From assembly GCA_900472575.1 (NCBI GenBank), contig UCIV01000017.1, positions 62,001 to 126,000 on the forward strand: a DNA stretch of 64,000 bases. Direction: 5' to 3'. The position numbers and the translations under genes are program-made. The stretch comes from Hyphomicrobiales bacterium. GTDB lineage: Bacteria > Pseudomonadota > Alphaproteobacteria > Rhizobiales > Rhizobiaceae. The notes under the pieces were generated by a model. It saw only the letters and a program-made list of their open reading frames with translations. It made no database searches and was not told the DNA's origin. Position 1 is the stretch's first letter. Every line of letters begins with the position of its first letter. This document shows positions 1 through 9,844 of this stretch, in pieces.

Positions 1-143
1 GTTTGCCAGAGCGACAGGGCGAAGGCAAAAGTCAGCGCATCGATGGCGACAGGGCGACTATTCGAAATGACCGGCATGATGCCCAAAAGAACAAGGCTGC
101 CGAATGATAAAATCACCCCCTTGGCCGCAGACCGCTGAAACAT
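1..143 (-). CDS. DMT/EamA-family transporter, N-terminal part only
   Basis: This is the beginning of a leftward gene that runs off the window edge. Reading the minus strand from an ATG at 143 gives MFQRSAAKGVILSFGSLVLL and continues as a hydrophobic helix to position 1 with no stop. An early helix with a GIMP turn followed by SNSRPVAIDALTF resembles the first transmembrane segment of drug/metabolite (EamA, 10-helix) exporters. A GAGG-like ribosome site lies just before the ATG. Only about 47 residues are visible, so the substrate cannot be guessed and the family assignment rests on the first helix alone. Confidence 0.6.
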   Translation of the reverse strand, partial: MFQRSAAKGVILSFGSLVLLGIMPVISNSRPVAIDALTFAFALSLWQ

Positions 144-448
144 TCCCTCAACCTTTGAAAAAGCATAGTGGCCGAAAATCAATGCACCCTTTGGTTGATT
201 CAAGAAAATGGAATTGCCGATCCCGGCCAATTTGCCGCTGCACTAGGCATATCGCCGTCATCCGCGGCGGCGTTTTCCGAGATCGTCCACTACTCACCGA
301 TGCCGTGCATGTTGTCTCCTCTCTGCCGCCGCCTATCATCACATGTAGTTCCGATACTTTTTTTGGCTGCGGGACGAATTGACTGTCGCAATCCGTCCTT
401 CCCGTGCGTCCTTCGGGCATCGATCCGGCAAAACAGGAGGAAACGAGC
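144..448. other. Divergent intergenic region, nothing recognised
   Basis: About 305 bases separate the leftward DMT transporter from the rightward SRPBCC gene. Small open frames occur on both strands, but they overlap one another, lack ribosome sites and read as random composition. I see no convincing promoter pair, tRNA or repeat. Both neighbouring genes must be transcribed from here or from nearby. Confidence 0.4.
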
Positions 449-892
449 ATGCCAAGCACGATCAAATTACACCGCGTCCTGGCAACCAGCCCGGAAAAGG
501 TCTATCGGGCATTCATCGAGGCTGATGCGCTGACCAAGTGGTTCCCGCCGAACGGCTTTACCTGCACCGTCCATCACCTCGATGCAAAGGTCGGCGGCAC
601 ATTCCGAATGTCATTCCGCAACTTCACTACCGGCCAGAGCCACTTCTTCGGGGGCGAGTTTCATGAACTCGTTCCCGGCGAGCGCATCCGTTACACGGAT
701 AGGTTCGAAGACCCTAACCTGCCGGGCGAGATGCAGGTGACCATCCTGTTGAAAAAGGTCTCGGTCGGAACGGACCTCGATATCACCCAGGCGGGTGTGC
801 CAGACATCATCCCAGCGGAAGCCTGTTACCTCGGCTGGCAGGAATGCCTGCGCAATCTTGCAAGGCTGGTGGAGCCGAATATCGAAGAGTGA
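449..892 (+). CDS. SRPBCC / AHSA1-domain protein
   Basis: A 147-residue single-domain protein of the Bet v1-like START/SRPBCC fold, AHSA1 (activator of Hsp90 ATPase homologue) type. The N-terminal HRVLATSPEKVYRAF strand-helix, the WFPPNGF segment and the C-terminal GWQECLRNLARLVEP helix are typical. These proteins bind hydrophobic ligands in a central cavity; the ligand here is unknown. I chose the ATG at 449 because a strong AGGAGG (435-440) sits 8 bases upstream; the longer frame starting at 404 lacks one. Many AHSA1 genes sit beside an ArsR-type regulator, and none is visible here. A hairpin separates it from the converging ppx gene. Confidence 0.82.
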   Translation: MPSTIKLHRVLATSPEKVYRAFIEADALTKWFPPNGFTCTVHHLDAKVGGTFRMSFRNFTTGQSHFFGGEFHELVPGERIRYTDRFEDPNLPGEMQVTILLKKVSVGTDLDITQAGVPDIIPAEACYLGWQECLRNLARLVEPNIEE

Positions 893-906
893 TCCCGGCG
901 GCAAAC

Positions 907-935
907 GAGGTTGGCGACAGATATCTCGCCGACCT
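907..935. terminator. Bidirectional hairpin between SRPBCC gene and ppx
   Basis: Arms GAGGTTGGCGA (907-917) and TCGCCGACCTC (925-935) pair over 11 positions with one G-U pair and a 7-base loop, in the 51-base gap between converging genes. There is no strong T run on either side, so it is a weak intrinsic terminator or simply a 3' end hairpin. Confidence 0.45.
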
Positions 936-943
936 CACCTTTA

Positions 944-2464
944 TCATTCGAACTTGAAAGCCAGCCGCTTGCCGGTCAGCTTCGCCAGTTGCTGGAGGCG
1001 CCCGTCCAGACGCTCGCCGGCAAAATTGGCATATTCGTGTGGAACAACAAACTCGAGATCGAGATCCGGCGTTGCCGATTGGCGGAAGGTCAGGTGGTGG
1101 ACGAGGCCCGGCATGGATGCCGAGAACAGGTAGACCACGCGCAGCAACCCACCCAGCAACTTGGCAAGGTCCAGCAGGCGCGGCGTCGCAATCGTCGCCA
1201 ATGCACCCGTATCGCCATTATCGCCGACGCCTTCAAAGCGGTAATAGTTGGCGAGAGCCAGATAGGCGCGGCCCGGATGAGTGATGCCGACGAAGGATGA
1301 ATGGGCAATGACGTTCATCGCCTGCGCACCGCGATAATCCGGATGAGCGCGCCAGCTGATATCGGCCACGAGGCAGGCGGCCCGCCGATAGCGGCTTTCC
1401 TCTTCCGTCTCGCGGACACCGAAAAAGGGAACCATGCGGCCGGTCCAGTCGGCAAGCTCACGTGCGTGTTCCGGCGAACGGGCACGCAGGATTGCGAGTT
1501 GGTCGGCAGCAACCAAAAGCGGATCAGCGTCACGTTCACTGTCCGGCAGACGGGAATAAAGATACCCTTCGCGAACGCCCTGCGCGGAAAAGGTAATCTT
1601 TGCAGGCTTCATGACGCTCAGCACTTCCTGCATGGCGATCGCGCCATAGGGGAGAAGCGAGCGACGGTTCTTGGAAACCGCCTGCCATGCGCCGTCCTTC
1701 GAGTCCTTGGCTGCTATCACCTCGTCGAGGAATTTTTGCATCTCCTCGAGCGACAGTTCGTAGCCCTGCATCATGTGCAGCGGATAATTGGTCATCTCCA
1801 TGTGGAGCTTGGCGATGTTACGCCATGTGCCGCCAACGGCGTAGAAGGTCCGGCCTTCGCCCTTTTCAAGAAAACGGGCGGTATTGACCTGCTTGCGGGC
1901 AAAACTGCGCGCCTTGGCGAGAGAGTTTCCGGAGGATTCCGACAGTCTCAGGCCACCAAGCGGCAGGGTAATTCCACGGCCGAATTCATGGCCCTTGATA
2001 TCGATGAGCTCAAGCGATCCGCCGCCGAGGTCGCCGGCAATGCCATCCACATCGTGGAAACCGCTGATGACACCAAGCGCAGAATACTTGGCCTCTTCCT
2101 CGCCGGAGAGAACCTGGATTTCCTGTCCGAGAATCTCTTCGGCATTGCGGATGAAATCAGGACCGTTACTCGCTTCACGCGCTGCCGCGGTCGCCAGAAC
2201 ATAGATATCCGCGGCACGGGCCTGGTCGGAAAGCGCCTTGAAGCGCTTTAACGCAACCAGGGCGCGCTCGACGCCCTCATCGTCCATGCGACCATTCGCG
2301 CCAAGGCCTTTGCCCAACCCGCACAGAACCTTCTCGTTGAAAAGGACCGTCGGAGCCCGAGTCAAACCCTCGTAGACAACCAGACGAACGGAGTTAGATC
2401 CGATATCTATAACGGAAACGGGGGCGATGCCCGGGAGCCGCCCCTGAGCTTCAGAACTTACCAT
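944..2464 (-). CDS. ppx: Exopolyphosphatase (Ppx/GppA family)
   Basis: Hydrolyses terminal phosphates from inorganic polyphosphate, and in this family possibly pppGpp. At 506 residues it matches the long, two-domain Ppx type. The actin/ASKHA-fold phosphate loops are visible: DIGSNSVRLVVYE (about residues 20-32) and GDLGGGSLEL (about 144-153). An EEEAKYSALGV segment near residues 122-132 supplies the usual acidic residues. The gene lies 5 bases downstream of ppk on the same strand, so polyphosphate synthesis and breakdown are probably co-transcribed. The ATG at 2464 precedes the conserved core by a short variable tail, and no better start is seen. Confidence 0.93.
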   Translation of the reverse strand: MVSSEAQGRLPGIAPVSVIDIGSNSVRLVVYEGLTRAPTVLFNEKVLCGLGKGLGANGRMDDEGVERALVALKRFKALSDQARAADIYVLATAAAREASNGPDFIRNAEEILGQEIQVLSGEEEAKYSALGVISGFHDVDGIAGDLGGGSLELIDIKGHEFGRGITLPLGGLRLSESSGNSLAKARSFARKQVNTARFLEKGEGRTFYAVGGTWRNIAKLHMEMTNYPLHMMQGYELSLEEMQKFLDEVIAAKDSKDGAWQAVSKNRRSLLPYGAIAMQEVLSVMKPAKITFSAQGVREGYLYSRLPDSERDADPLLVAADQLAILRARSPEHARELADWTGRMVPFFGVRETEEESRYRRAACLVADISWRAHPDYRGAQAMNVIAHSSFVGITHPGRAYLALANYYRFEGVGDNGDTGALATIATPRLLDLAKLLGGLLRVVYLFSASMPGLVHHLTFRQSATPDLDLEFVVPHEYANFAGERLDGRLQQLAKLTGKRLAFKFE

Positions 2465-2469
2465 ACTGC

Positions 2470-4668
2470 CTATTTCTTACGGCCGGACATTACTCCGGCA
2501 ATCAGTTTCGGTGCGCTTGACTTCAAGGCTTCGCCGCGGCCGGAAAGGCTTGGGTTGGTCATGAAATAGTGCTGGGCGTTGAAAGGCTCCTCACCCTGCC
2601 GCACCTCCATGCGCCTTGACGTTCCGTCGGGCAGTATCTCGTAGCTCTGCTGGTTGTCAATCAGATTGCCCAGCATAATCTGTGATAGAACCTGTTCATG
2701 CACCGTTGGGTTGAGCAAGGGCACCAGCGTCTCGACCCGGCGGTCGAGGTTGCGCGGCATCATGTCGGCCGAACCGATATAGACAAGCGCCTTATCCGAT
2801 GGCAGGCCCTGGCCATTGCCAAAGCAGAAGATGCGGCTGTGTTCGAGGAAGCGCCCGACGATGGACTTGACGCGGATTTTGTCAGACAGTCCGGGGACCT
2901 GAGGACGAAGGCAGCAGATGCCGCGCACCACCAGTTCGACGTCCACGCCGGCATGGCTTGCGCGGTAAAGCGCGTCGATGATCTCGGGATCGACCAGCGA
3001 GTTCATCTTCATCCAGATCGCGGCCGGACGACCGGCCTTGGCGTGAGCGATCTCTTCCTCGATATGGCGGAGAATGCGCGGGCGCAGCGTATAAGGCGAC
3101 ACCGCCAGCTTCATGCTCTCCTTCGGCTCACCGTAACCGGTGATGAAGTTGAAGATGTTCGCCATGTCATGGGCGATCTTCGAATTGCAGGTGAAGAAGG
3201 ACAGGTCGGTATAGATCTTGGCGGTGATCGGGTGGTAGTTGCCGGTGCCGAGGTGGCAATAGGTGCGCAGCTTGCCGTCTTCACGGCGGACGACCATCGA
3301 CATCTTGGCATGGGTCTTCAGTTCGATGAAGCCGAACACGACCTGCACGCCTGCGCGCTCTAGGTCGCGCGCCCAGCGGATGTTTGCCTCTTCGTCGAAA
3401 CGCGCCTTCAACTCGACCAGCGCCGTTACCGACTTGCCCATTTCAGCCGCATCGATCAGTGCTCGGACGATCGGGCTGTCGTTGGAGGTTCTGTAGAGGG
3501 TCTGCTTGATGGCGAGCACGTCGGGGTCGCGGGCGGCCTGCAGAAGGAACTGCACAACCACGTCAAAGCTTTCATACGGATGGTGGACCACCATGTCTTT
3601 TTCGCGGATGGCAGCAAGGCAGTCGCCAGCATGGTCGCGAACCCGCTCCGGAAATCGGGCGTTATAGCTGTCAAAGCGCAGATCTTCGCGCGGCGCCTTG
3701 GTAATCTCCGACATGGTGTTCAACGCGAGAAGGCCGGGAAGAACGGCCACGCGATTGTCCGGCACGCCGAGTTCCTGCACGACGAACTGGCGCAGCGAGG
3801 CCGGCATTTCGCTGTCGGTCTCGATGCGGATGACCTTGCCGCGGCGGCGGCGCTTCAGGGCCGTCTCGAAGAAGCGAACCAGATCTTCCGCTTCTTCTTC
3901 GACTTCCAGATCGCTGTCGCGAATGATGCGGAACGTACCAGCACCCCGGACTTCGTAGCCAGGGAACAGCCGGTCGGTGAACATGCCGACGACATCTTCC
4001 AGCGTGATGTAGCGGATCGTCGTGCCGTCATCTGGCAGGCGCACGAAGCGATCGAGCGTGGTGGGCAGGCGAAGCAGGCCGGTCATCGGCTCCTTGCCGT
4101 GCAGGCTGTGCAGCTGGAGGCCCATGGAAAAGCCGAGGTTCGGAATGAAGGGGAAAGGATGCGCCGGGTCGATCGCCAGCGGCGTCAGCACCGGGAACAG
4201 GTCTTCCTCGAAATCCGTCGCCAGCCATGTGCGGTCTTCGGCGGAGAGCGCATTGGGGCGTACGATGAGGATGTCTTCCTGCGCCAGATATTGCTGCAGC
4301 ACGGCGAGCGAGGCCTGCTGCTCCATCTGGAGATTATCGATTTCCTGCAGGATCGAGTCGAGCTGCTCGGCCGGCGTCTTGCCGTCGGGGCTGCGGATGA
4401 CGATACCCTGACGGACCTGACCTTCGAGGCCGGCAACACGCACCATGAAGAATTCGTCGAGGTTGGCAGCCGAAATGGACAGGAACCGGACACGCTCCAG
4501 AAGCGGATGCGCTGTATTCAACGTTTCTTCCAGAACGCGGCGATTAAACTGCAGCCAGGAGAATTCGCGGTTGATGAAGCGGTCGGAGCTTGCAAGCTGC
4601 TCCTCGAAGCTCGGGATCGCGTCTACAACAACTTCCTTGGTTTCCGACGTTCCGGCGATCTGGTCCAT
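2470..4668 (-). CDS. ppk: Polyphosphate kinase 1
   Basis: Makes polyphosphate from ATP (PPK1 family). The N-terminal [16 protein letters not shown] and the [12 protein letters not shown] segments are family signatures. The phospholipase-D-like halves carry [15 protein letters not shown] and the HLGTGNYHP motif containing the autophosphorylated histidine. Length is about 732 residues, normal for PPK1. Start choice: the frame extends to a TTG at 4734 inside the end of hdaA, and an ATG lies at 4677, but the ATG at 4668 has GAGG and GGAG upstream at workable spacing and gives the usual variable N-terminus. It sits between hdaA and ppx in a leftward operon. Confidence 0.94.
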   Translation of the reverse strand: MDQIAGTSETKEVVVDAIPSFEEQLASSDRFINREFSWLQFNRRVLEETLNTAHPLLERVRFLSISAANLDEFFMVRVAGLEGQVRQGIVIRSPDGKTPAEQLDSILQEIDNLQMEQQASLAVLQQYLAQEDILIVRPNALSAEDRTWLATDFEEDLFPVLTPLAIDPAHPFPFIPNLGFSMGLQLHSLHGKEPMTGLLRLPTTLDRFVRLPDDGTTIRYITLEDVVGMFTDRLFPGYEVRGAGTFRIIRDSDLEVEEEAEDLVRFFETALKRRRRGKVIRIETDSEMPASLRQFVVQELGVPDNRVAVLPGLLALNTMSEITKAPREDLRFDSYNARFPERVRDHAGDCLAAIREKDMVVHHPYESFDVVVQFLLQAARDPDVLAIKQTLYRTSNDSPIVRALIDAAEMGKSVTALVELKARFDEEANIRWARDLERAGVQVVFGFIELKTHAKMSMVVRREDGKLRTYCHLGTGNYHPITAKIYTDLSFFTCNSKIAHDMANIFNFITGYGEPKESMKLAVSPYTLRPRILRHIEEEIAHAKAGRPAAIWMKMNSLVDPEIIDALYRASHAGVDVELVVRGICCLRPQVPGLSDKIRVKSIVGRFLEHSRIFCFGNGQGLPSDKALVYIGSADMMPRNLDRRVETLVPLLNPTVHEQVLSQIMLGNLIDNQQSYEILPDGTSRRMEVRQGEEPFNAQHYFMTNPSLSGRGEALKSSAPKLIAGVMSGRKK

Positions 4669-4730
4669 GAGCTCCATCCTCAGTTTAAGCCTTTCGGCCG
4701 TATAATGTTTTGACGACGGAACTGTGACAG

Positions 4731-5438
4731 TCAATCTCCTGCGTCAGTCTGGCCGAAACTCTCCAGCACTTCCGAAGCCAGCGCCCGGTTGATGCGCGTG
4801 CCGCGGGAAAGCGCCAGATGATCCAGCTGCTCAACGACGCGCTGCGCCGTTTCGAGCGAACGCTCCATCCGGTTGACGATATAGCTCACCAGTTTGTCAT
4901 CAATATTAAGCTGCCGATCGGAAAACAGCTTTATCATTACCTGGGCGAGAAGCTCCTCGTCAGGCTCGCCGATTTCAACGACGGTGGCTGCCTTCAGCCG
5001 CGATTTGAGATCCGGCAGGTCCACGGCCCAGGAAGTCGGCCAGAGCCGGGACGTCATCAGCAATGTCTGTCCGTGCTGACGCACGGCATTGATGACATGG
5101 AAAAGCTCGGCATCGTCAAAGCCGCGCCGGTCGGCATCCTCGAACAGGACCGGGCCGCCTGCGGCGATTTGCGATGCGTTGGAACCGACGACGGGATGGA
5201 TTTCCTGCCCCCCCGACTGCTCGCGCCAGATATGGGCGAGATGGGATTTTCCCGATCCGACCGGGCCTGCCAGCACGACCACCGGTGAAGGCCAGTTGGG
5301 CCACTCGTCGACGATAGACACGGCAGCGGCCATACGTTCGGACACCATGAGGTCGTCGCGTCCGCGGGCGGCATCGTGGGAAAATTGCAGGGGCAGCTGT
5401 TCGCCCTTGCCTTGCGGGCGGTCCATAGGGTCAGTCAT
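4731..5438 (-). CDS. hdaA: DnaA-inactivating regulator HdaA (Hda homologue)
   Basis: A 235-residue DnaA-like AAA+ protein without the DnaA DNA-binding domain. The N-terminal QLPLQF (residues about 14-19) matches the sliding-clamp-binding motif of Hda proteins, and GPVGSGKSH (about 58-66) is Walker A. By homology with Hda/HdaA it works with the DNA-loaded beta clamp to stimulate ATP hydrolysis by DnaA and prevent re-initiation. It begins 6 bases after the AI-2E family gene ends, and ppk follows. No strong ribosome site precedes the ATG, which suggests translational coupling to the upstream gene; an in-frame ATG 12 bases later is an alternative start. Confidence 0.9.
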   Translation of the reverse strand: MTDPMDRPQGKGEQLPLQFSHDAARGRDDLMVSERMAAAVSIVDEWPNWPSPVVVLAGPVGSGKSHLAHIWREQSGGQEIHPVVGSNASQIAAGGPVLFEDADRRGFDDAELFHVINAVRQHGQTLLMTSRLWPTSWAVDLPDLKSRLKAATVVEIGEPDEELLAQVMIKLFSDRQLNIDDKLVSYIVNRMERSLETAQRVVEQLDHLALSRGTRINRALASEVLESFGQTDAGD

Positions 5439-5444
5439 AAAATT

Positions 5445-6611
5445 TCAGTTATTCTCAGGAGCTTCGATTTCACGCGCGGCGGTCTTGTGGTCGACGGCGT
5501 GGGCTGCGCCTTCCTCCCAGGGGAGTTCGGCGGAGCGGCCATAATAGATATCGCTGTCAAGATATCGTGCCAAGGCGAAACGGACAAGCACGCCAACCAC
5601 CGCAGCCGCGGGCACGGCGATGAGAAGGCCGACGAAGCCGAACAGCGCTCCGAAGGCAAACAGCGCGAACATCAGCCAGACCGGATGCAGGCCGACGCTC
5701 TGGCCGACCAGTTTCGGCTGCAGGATATTGCCTTCGAGGAACTGGCCGGAGAAGAAGACGGCGGCTACGGCGAGGATCCAGGGGAAATCCGGCCAGAACT
5801 GCACGAGCGCCACGCCGATCGCCATCACCAGTCCGATGAGCGAACCGATATAGGGGATGAACGAGATCATGCCGGCGACGAAGCCGATCAGCAGGCCGAA
5901 ATTCAGCCCGACGAGCGACAGGCCGACTGCGTAATAAATGCCGAGGATGAGGCAGAGCGAGCCCTGGCCGCGGATGAAGCCGGCAACCGACTGGTCCATG
6001 TCGCGGGCGATCTGGCGCACGACCTGCACCTGATCCCGAGGGATCCAGCTATCGACCTTGCGCACCATGCGATCCCAGTCGAGCAGGATGTAGAAGGCGA
6101 CGACCGGGGTGACGACCAGCAGCGACATGACGTCGACGATCGCCTTGCCGGAGTTCCAGATCTGCGCCAGCAAGGATCCGACAAAACCTGCCCCCTGGCT
6201 CAGCACCTGGGAAAAGTTCTCCTTCACCGTTTCGATCTGGGTCGAGATCCAGGGCGGCAGGAAGGATGTCTGCGGGCTGGAGATGATCTGCTGCAGTTCC
6301 GTGATGTAGCCCGGGATCGCCGCCGCGAACTGGGTGAACTGGCTGATGATGATCGGGATCACCAGCATCAGTGCCAGCGCGAATATGGTGACGAAGCAGA
6401 CGAGGATAACGATCGTCGCCATGGTGCGGCTGAGGCCCCGCCGTTCAAGCCAGTCGGCAACCGGATCCAGGAAATAGGCAAGCGCCATGCCGGCCACGAA
6501 GGGCAGAAGGATTGACGAGAAAAACCACAGGAAAAGAATGAAGCCGACAAGCACGCCTAGCCAGAACAGGATGTGGCGCTTCAGGCTTGCGCCACTGACG
6601 TGATACGGCAT
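5445..6611 (-). CDS. AI-2E family (PerM/YdiK-like) membrane protein
   Basis: A 388-residue polytopic inner-membrane protein of the AI-2E transporter family (PF01594 type). The first two helices lie around residues 15-45, followed by the typical AYFLDPVADWLERRGLSR stretch, and the later helices contain FIPYIGSLIGL and the EGNILQPKLVG motif. Members include signal exporters and Na+/H+ antiporters, so the substrate is unknown. The ATG at 6611 follows AAGGAG with a 5-base gap; the frame extending to 6701 has no such site. It heads the operon perM-hdaA-ppk-ppx and diverges from purM. Confidence 0.88.
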   Translation of the reverse strand: MPYHVSGASLKRHILFWLGVLVGFILFLWFFSSILLPFVAGMALAYFLDPVADWLERRGLSRTMATIVILVCFVTIFALALMLVIPIIISQFTQFAAAIPGYITELQQIISSPQTSFLPPWISTQIETVKENFSQVLSQGAGFVGSLLAQIWNSGKAIVDVMSLLVVTPVVAFYILLDWDRMVRKVDSWIPRDQVQVVRQIARDMDQSVAGFIRGQGSLCLILGIYYAVGLSLVGLNFGLLIGFVAGMISFIPYIGSLIGLVMAIGVALVQFWPDFPWILAVAAVFFSGQFLEGNILQPKLVGQSVGLHPVWLMFALFAFGALFGFVGLLIAVPAAAVVGVLVRFALARYLDSDIYYGRSAELPWEEGAAHAVDHKTAAREIEAPENN

Positions 6612-6808
6612 GTCTGCTCCTTGTCGATCGCTATTCGCGTTTCCATGGCATATGAGGGGCTTGCCGGACGAGGTCAAGTTCACATCCCGGTTAGCGAGCA
6701 TGCCTGTGAAATGCCTTCAAAACATGGCCGAAACGCTTGCATATCCGGGCGCGTCGTGCAATTGGCGGCAGCTTATAGTTCCCTTTGGGTCCGGACTGGA
6801 GATGGATT

Positions 6809-7882
6809 ATGAGCGAGGCAGGCAAGAACGGTCTCACCTATAGCGATGCAGGCGTCGATATCGACGCCGGTAACCTGATGGTCGAGAAGATCAAGCCGGC
6901 GGTGCGTTCCACCCGGCGTCCCGGCGCAGACGGCGAGATTGGCGGTTTCGGCGGCCTGTTCGACCTGAAGGCCGCGGGTTTCAACGACCCGATCCTGGTT
7001 GCGGCCAATGACGGTGTCGGCACCAAGCTGAAGATCGCCATCGACGCGGATTTCCATGACACGGTCGGCATCGATCTCGTTGCCATGTGCGTCAATGACC
7101 TCGTCGTTCAGGGTGCGGAACCGCTTCTGTTCCTCGATTATTACGCTACCGGCAAGCTCGATCCCGATCAGGGTGCTGCGATCGTCAAGGGCATTGCAGC
7201 GGGCTGCGTCGAATCCGGCTGCGCGCTGATCGGCGGCGAGACGGCCGAAATGCCGGGCATGTATTCCGACGGCGATTACGACCTTGCAGGTTTTGCAGTC
7301 GGTGCTGCCGAACGCGGCCAGCTTCTGCCGGCCGGCGATATCGCTCCCGGCGACGTCATCCTCGGCCTCACCTCTTCCGGCGTCCATTCGAACGGCTTTT
7401 CGCTGGTGCGCAAGATCGTGGCGCTTTCCGGCCTCGGTTGGGATGCCCCTGCCCCGTTCGCTGCGGACAAGAAGCTCGGCGAAGCACTGCTGACCCCGAC
7501 CCGCATCTATGTAAAGCCGTTGCTCAAGGCGATCCGCGAGACGCATGCGTTGAAGGCCCTTGCTCACATTACCGGCGGCGGTTTCCCGGAAAACATTCCG
7601 CGCGTGCTGCCGAAGCATCTTGCTGCCGAAATCGAGCTTGGAAACATCCCAGTTCCGGCTGTGTTCTCGTGGCTGGCGAAGACCGGCGGCGTCGAGCCGA
7701 AGGAAATGCTGCGCACGTTCAACTGCGGCGTCGGCATGATCGTCGTTGTCTCGGAAGAAAACGCCAAGGCAGTGACCGAGGTTCTTGCGGCCGAAGGCGA
7801 GACCGTCGTGCAACTCGGCCGCATGGTGGAACGCGCTGAAGGCAGCGCCGGCGTCATCTACAAGGGTACGCTCGGCCTGTAA
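6809..7882 (+). CDS. purM: Phosphoribosylformylglycinamidine cyclo-ligase (AIR synthetase)
   Basis: Catalyses the fifth step of purine synthesis: FGAM plus ATP gives AIR. The 357-residue product shows the PurM fold signatures: GFGGLFDL near residue 43, the [17 protein letters not shown]-binding segment, [11 protein letters not shown], and [14 protein letters not shown]. The start at 6809 follows GGAG with a 7-base gap; the ORF could begin 8 codons earlier, but without a site. purN follows after 26 bases, so the two purine genes form an operon, an order common in proteobacteria. Confidence 0.96.
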   Translation: MSEAGKNGLTYSDAGVDIDAGNLMVEKIKPAVRSTRRPGADGEIGGFGGLFDLKAAGFNDPILVAANDGVGTKLKIAIDADFHDTVGIDLVAMCVNDLVVQGAEPLLFLDYYATGKLDPDQGAAIVKGIAAGCVESGCALIGGETAEMPGMYSDGDYDLAGFAVGAAERGQLLPAGDIAPGDVILGLTSSGVHSNGFSLVRKIVALSGLGWDAPAPFAADKKLGEALLTPTRIYVKPLLKAIRETHALKALAHITGGGFPENIPRVLPKHLAAEIELGNIPVPAVFSWLAKTGGVEPKEMLRTFNCGVGMIVVVSEENAKAVTEVLAAEGETVVQLGRMVERAEGSAGVIYKGTLGL

Positions 7883-7908
7883 TTTCTCAACGTCTTGAGG
7901 ATGAGATC

Positions 7909-8574
7909 ATGAACTCGGCCAAAAAGCGCGTCGTCGTCTTCATCTCGGGCGGCGGCTCCAATATGGTGTCGCTGGCCGATGCCTGCACGGAACCGGGTTT
8001 TCCGGCCGAGATCGTCGCGGTTATCTCCGACAAGCCGACTGCCGGCGGACTCGCCAAGGCCGAGGCGCGCGGCATCAGGACTTTCGTGTTTGAACGCAAG
8101 GCCTATGCCGGCAAGGTAGAACATGAGGCGGCAATCCTTTCCGCGCTTGCCGACATCAATCCCGACATCATCTGTCTCGCCGGTTACATGCGGCTGATCT
8201 CGGGCGATTTCATCCGGCCCTATGAGGGTCGCATTCTCAACATCCACCCTTCCCTGCTGCCACTCTTCCCCGGCCTGCGCACGCATCAGCGTGCCATCGA
8301 CGCCGGCATGAAGATCGCCGGCTGCACCGTGCATTTCGTCACCGAAGGCATGGACGAAGGTCCGATCGTGGCGCAGGCGGCCGTGCCGGTCATTTCCAAT
8401 GACACCGCCGACACGCTGGCAGGACGCGTGCTGACAGTCGAACACAAGCTTTATCCGATGGCGCTGAAGCTGCTTGCCGAGGGCAAGGTGAGGATGGAGA
8501 GCGGGCGGGCTGTGTCCGCGCAGGCTACAGCGCCTGCGATCTTCCCTCAGATTATCTCACCGATCGAAATCTAG
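7909..8574 (+). CDS. purN: Phosphoribosylglycinamide formyltransferase (GART)
   Basis: Transfers the formyl group of 10-formyl-THF to GAR, the third step of purine synthesis. The 221-residue protein contains ISGGGSNM near the N-terminus for phosphate binding, AGYMRLIS, the catalytic Asn/His pair in LNIHPSLLPLFPG, and the VTEGMDEGPIV segment with the catalytic Asp. It is the second gene of purM-purN, with GAGG before the ATG. Its stop lies 2 bases from the converging phnM stop. Confidence 0.96.
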   Translation: MNSAKKRVVVFISGGGSNMVSLADACTEPGFPAEIVAVISDKPTAGGLAKAEARGIRTFVFERKAYAGKVEHEAAILSALADINPDIICLAGYMRLISGDFIRPYEGRILNIHPSLLPLFPGLRTHQRAIDAGMKIAGCTVHFVTEGMDEGPIVAQAAVPVISNDTADTLAGRVLTVEHKLYPMALKLLAEGKVRMESGRAVSAQATAPAIFPQIISPIEI

Positions 8575-8576
8575 CC

Positions 8577-9746
8577 TCAAGCCGCCATCATCTGCAGCGG
8601 ATGCAGCGTGCCATCGCTATAGACGAAGCGGCCGTCGCGGAAAGTGGCGCGGATGCGGTGGACGTCGCCGGTCTCGACGGCGACGAGATCGGCGCGCTGG
8701 CCGATAGAGATCTCGCCGCGATCGGTGAGGCCTGCCGCACGGGCAGCATTCGACGTTGCCATCGCGACGGCCTTGGGCAGGCCGATCGTCATGATGTCGG
8801 CGAGCCTGAAGATCGCGGGAACGAAGGCGGCCGGGTGATAGTCCGCTGCAATCGTGGAGAGAAGGCCGGCGCTGGCCGCATCGAGCGCGCTCAGATTGCC
8901 TGACATGGAGCCTCCGCGCAGGGCATTCGGCGCGCCCATCAGCGTATGGAGGCCGCGACGGATGGCTTCCTCGGCCGCAGCCATGGTCACCGGAAACTCG
9001 CTGATCGTGACGCCGAGATCGAACATCTCGATGACTTTCTCGGCGCTGTCGTCATCATGCGAAGCAAGCGACAGGCCATGCTTTTTCGACAGCGCGACGA
9101 TTTCCTTCAATCGCGTCTCGATTTCCGGGTTGCTGCGCATCTCGATGCGCTTGTTGATCATCTCCTGCGCGGTCTCTAGCGAAATCGAGCGGCGCTCGGA
9201 CATGCTCAGCACATATGCTTCGATATTGTTGTACTGGCCCTGCCCCGGCGTGTGGTCGGTCAGCGACACCATGTCGATCTCGCCGGCCTCCAGCAGCCGC
9301 TCCAACGTCGGAGCAGCACCGACATTGGTGATCTCGTAGCGGGCATGAACGCGATGATCGATCAGAAGATCGTCGCGGAGCCGGTTGATGCCCTCGATCA
9401 CGGCCGAGGTCGTTTCCAGCGAGCGGACATTGCCGTAGACGCTTTCGGTGGCGAAGGAGACGGCGGCATAGGCAGTCGTCACACCATGAGCGGCAAGCTT
9501 CTTGTCCAGTTCATGGATGCCGAAATCGATCGGCATCTCCGCCTTGGGGCGCGGGGAAATCTCGCGCTCGATCATGTCGCCGTGCAGATCGACGAAACCC
9601 GGCATCAGATAACGCCCGCCACCGTCGATCACCGCATCGGCAACCGCTTCATCACGGATTTCGGCGATCGCGCCGTCCTCGATCCGAACCGATCCGCCTT
9701 CAACGATCTGGTCCGGCAAAACGAGGGTGAAATTGCCGAGCCACAT
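8577..9746 (-). CDS. phnM: Alpha-D-ribose 1-methylphosphonate 5-triphosphate diphosphatase
   Basis: An amidohydrolase-superfamily protein of the C-P lyase (phosphonate degradation) pathway; PhnM removes diphosphate from the ribosyl phosphonate triphosphate intermediate. Visible motifs are VDLHGDMIE (metal-binding His and Asp), LTDHTPGQGQY, and ASHDDDSAEKV. The 389-residue length fits. Of two in-frame ATGs, the second (9746) is spaced 6 bases from AGGAG and is preferred. No phnG-L, phnN or transporter genes accompany it in this window, so the rest of the pathway must be elsewhere, or this copy has a side role. Confidence 0.88.
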   Translation of the reverse strand: MWLGNFTLVLPDQIVEGGSVRIEDGAIAEIRDEAVADAVIDGGGRYLMPGFVDLHGDMIEREISPRPKAEMPIDFGIHELDKKLAAHGVTTAYAAVSFATESVYGNVRSLETTSAVIEGINRLRDDLLIDHRVHARYEITNVGAAPTLERLLEAGEIDMVSLTDHTPGQGQYNNIEAYVLSMSERRSISLETAQEMINKRIEMRSNPEIETRLKEIVALSKKHGLSLASHDDDSAEKVIEMFDLGVTISEFPVTMAAAEEAIRRGLHTLMGAPNALRGGSMSGNLSALDAASAGLLSTIAADYHPAAFVPAIFRLADIMTIGLPKAVAMATSNAARAAGLTDRGEISIGQRADLVAVETGDVHRIRATFRDGRFVYSDGTLHPLQMMAA

Positions 9747-9844
9747 GATCATCTCCTAATGCTTTCGGTCTGTCGGCTGGAGCCGTTAGGCGCGTTTCGT
9801 GACATTCGTATGAAACCGCGAAGATTTCACAAAGAGCGTGCGTC

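Noticed and set aside
104-533. Overlapping small frames at the left end on both strands
   Set aside because: They overlap one another and the start of the SRPBCC gene, with no ribosome sites or recognisable protein features.
5376-6515. A 379-codon plus-strand frame opposite the AI-2E family gene
   Set aside because: Composition is Asp/Arg/His-rich as expected for the antisense of a membrane protein; no domain and no ribosome site.
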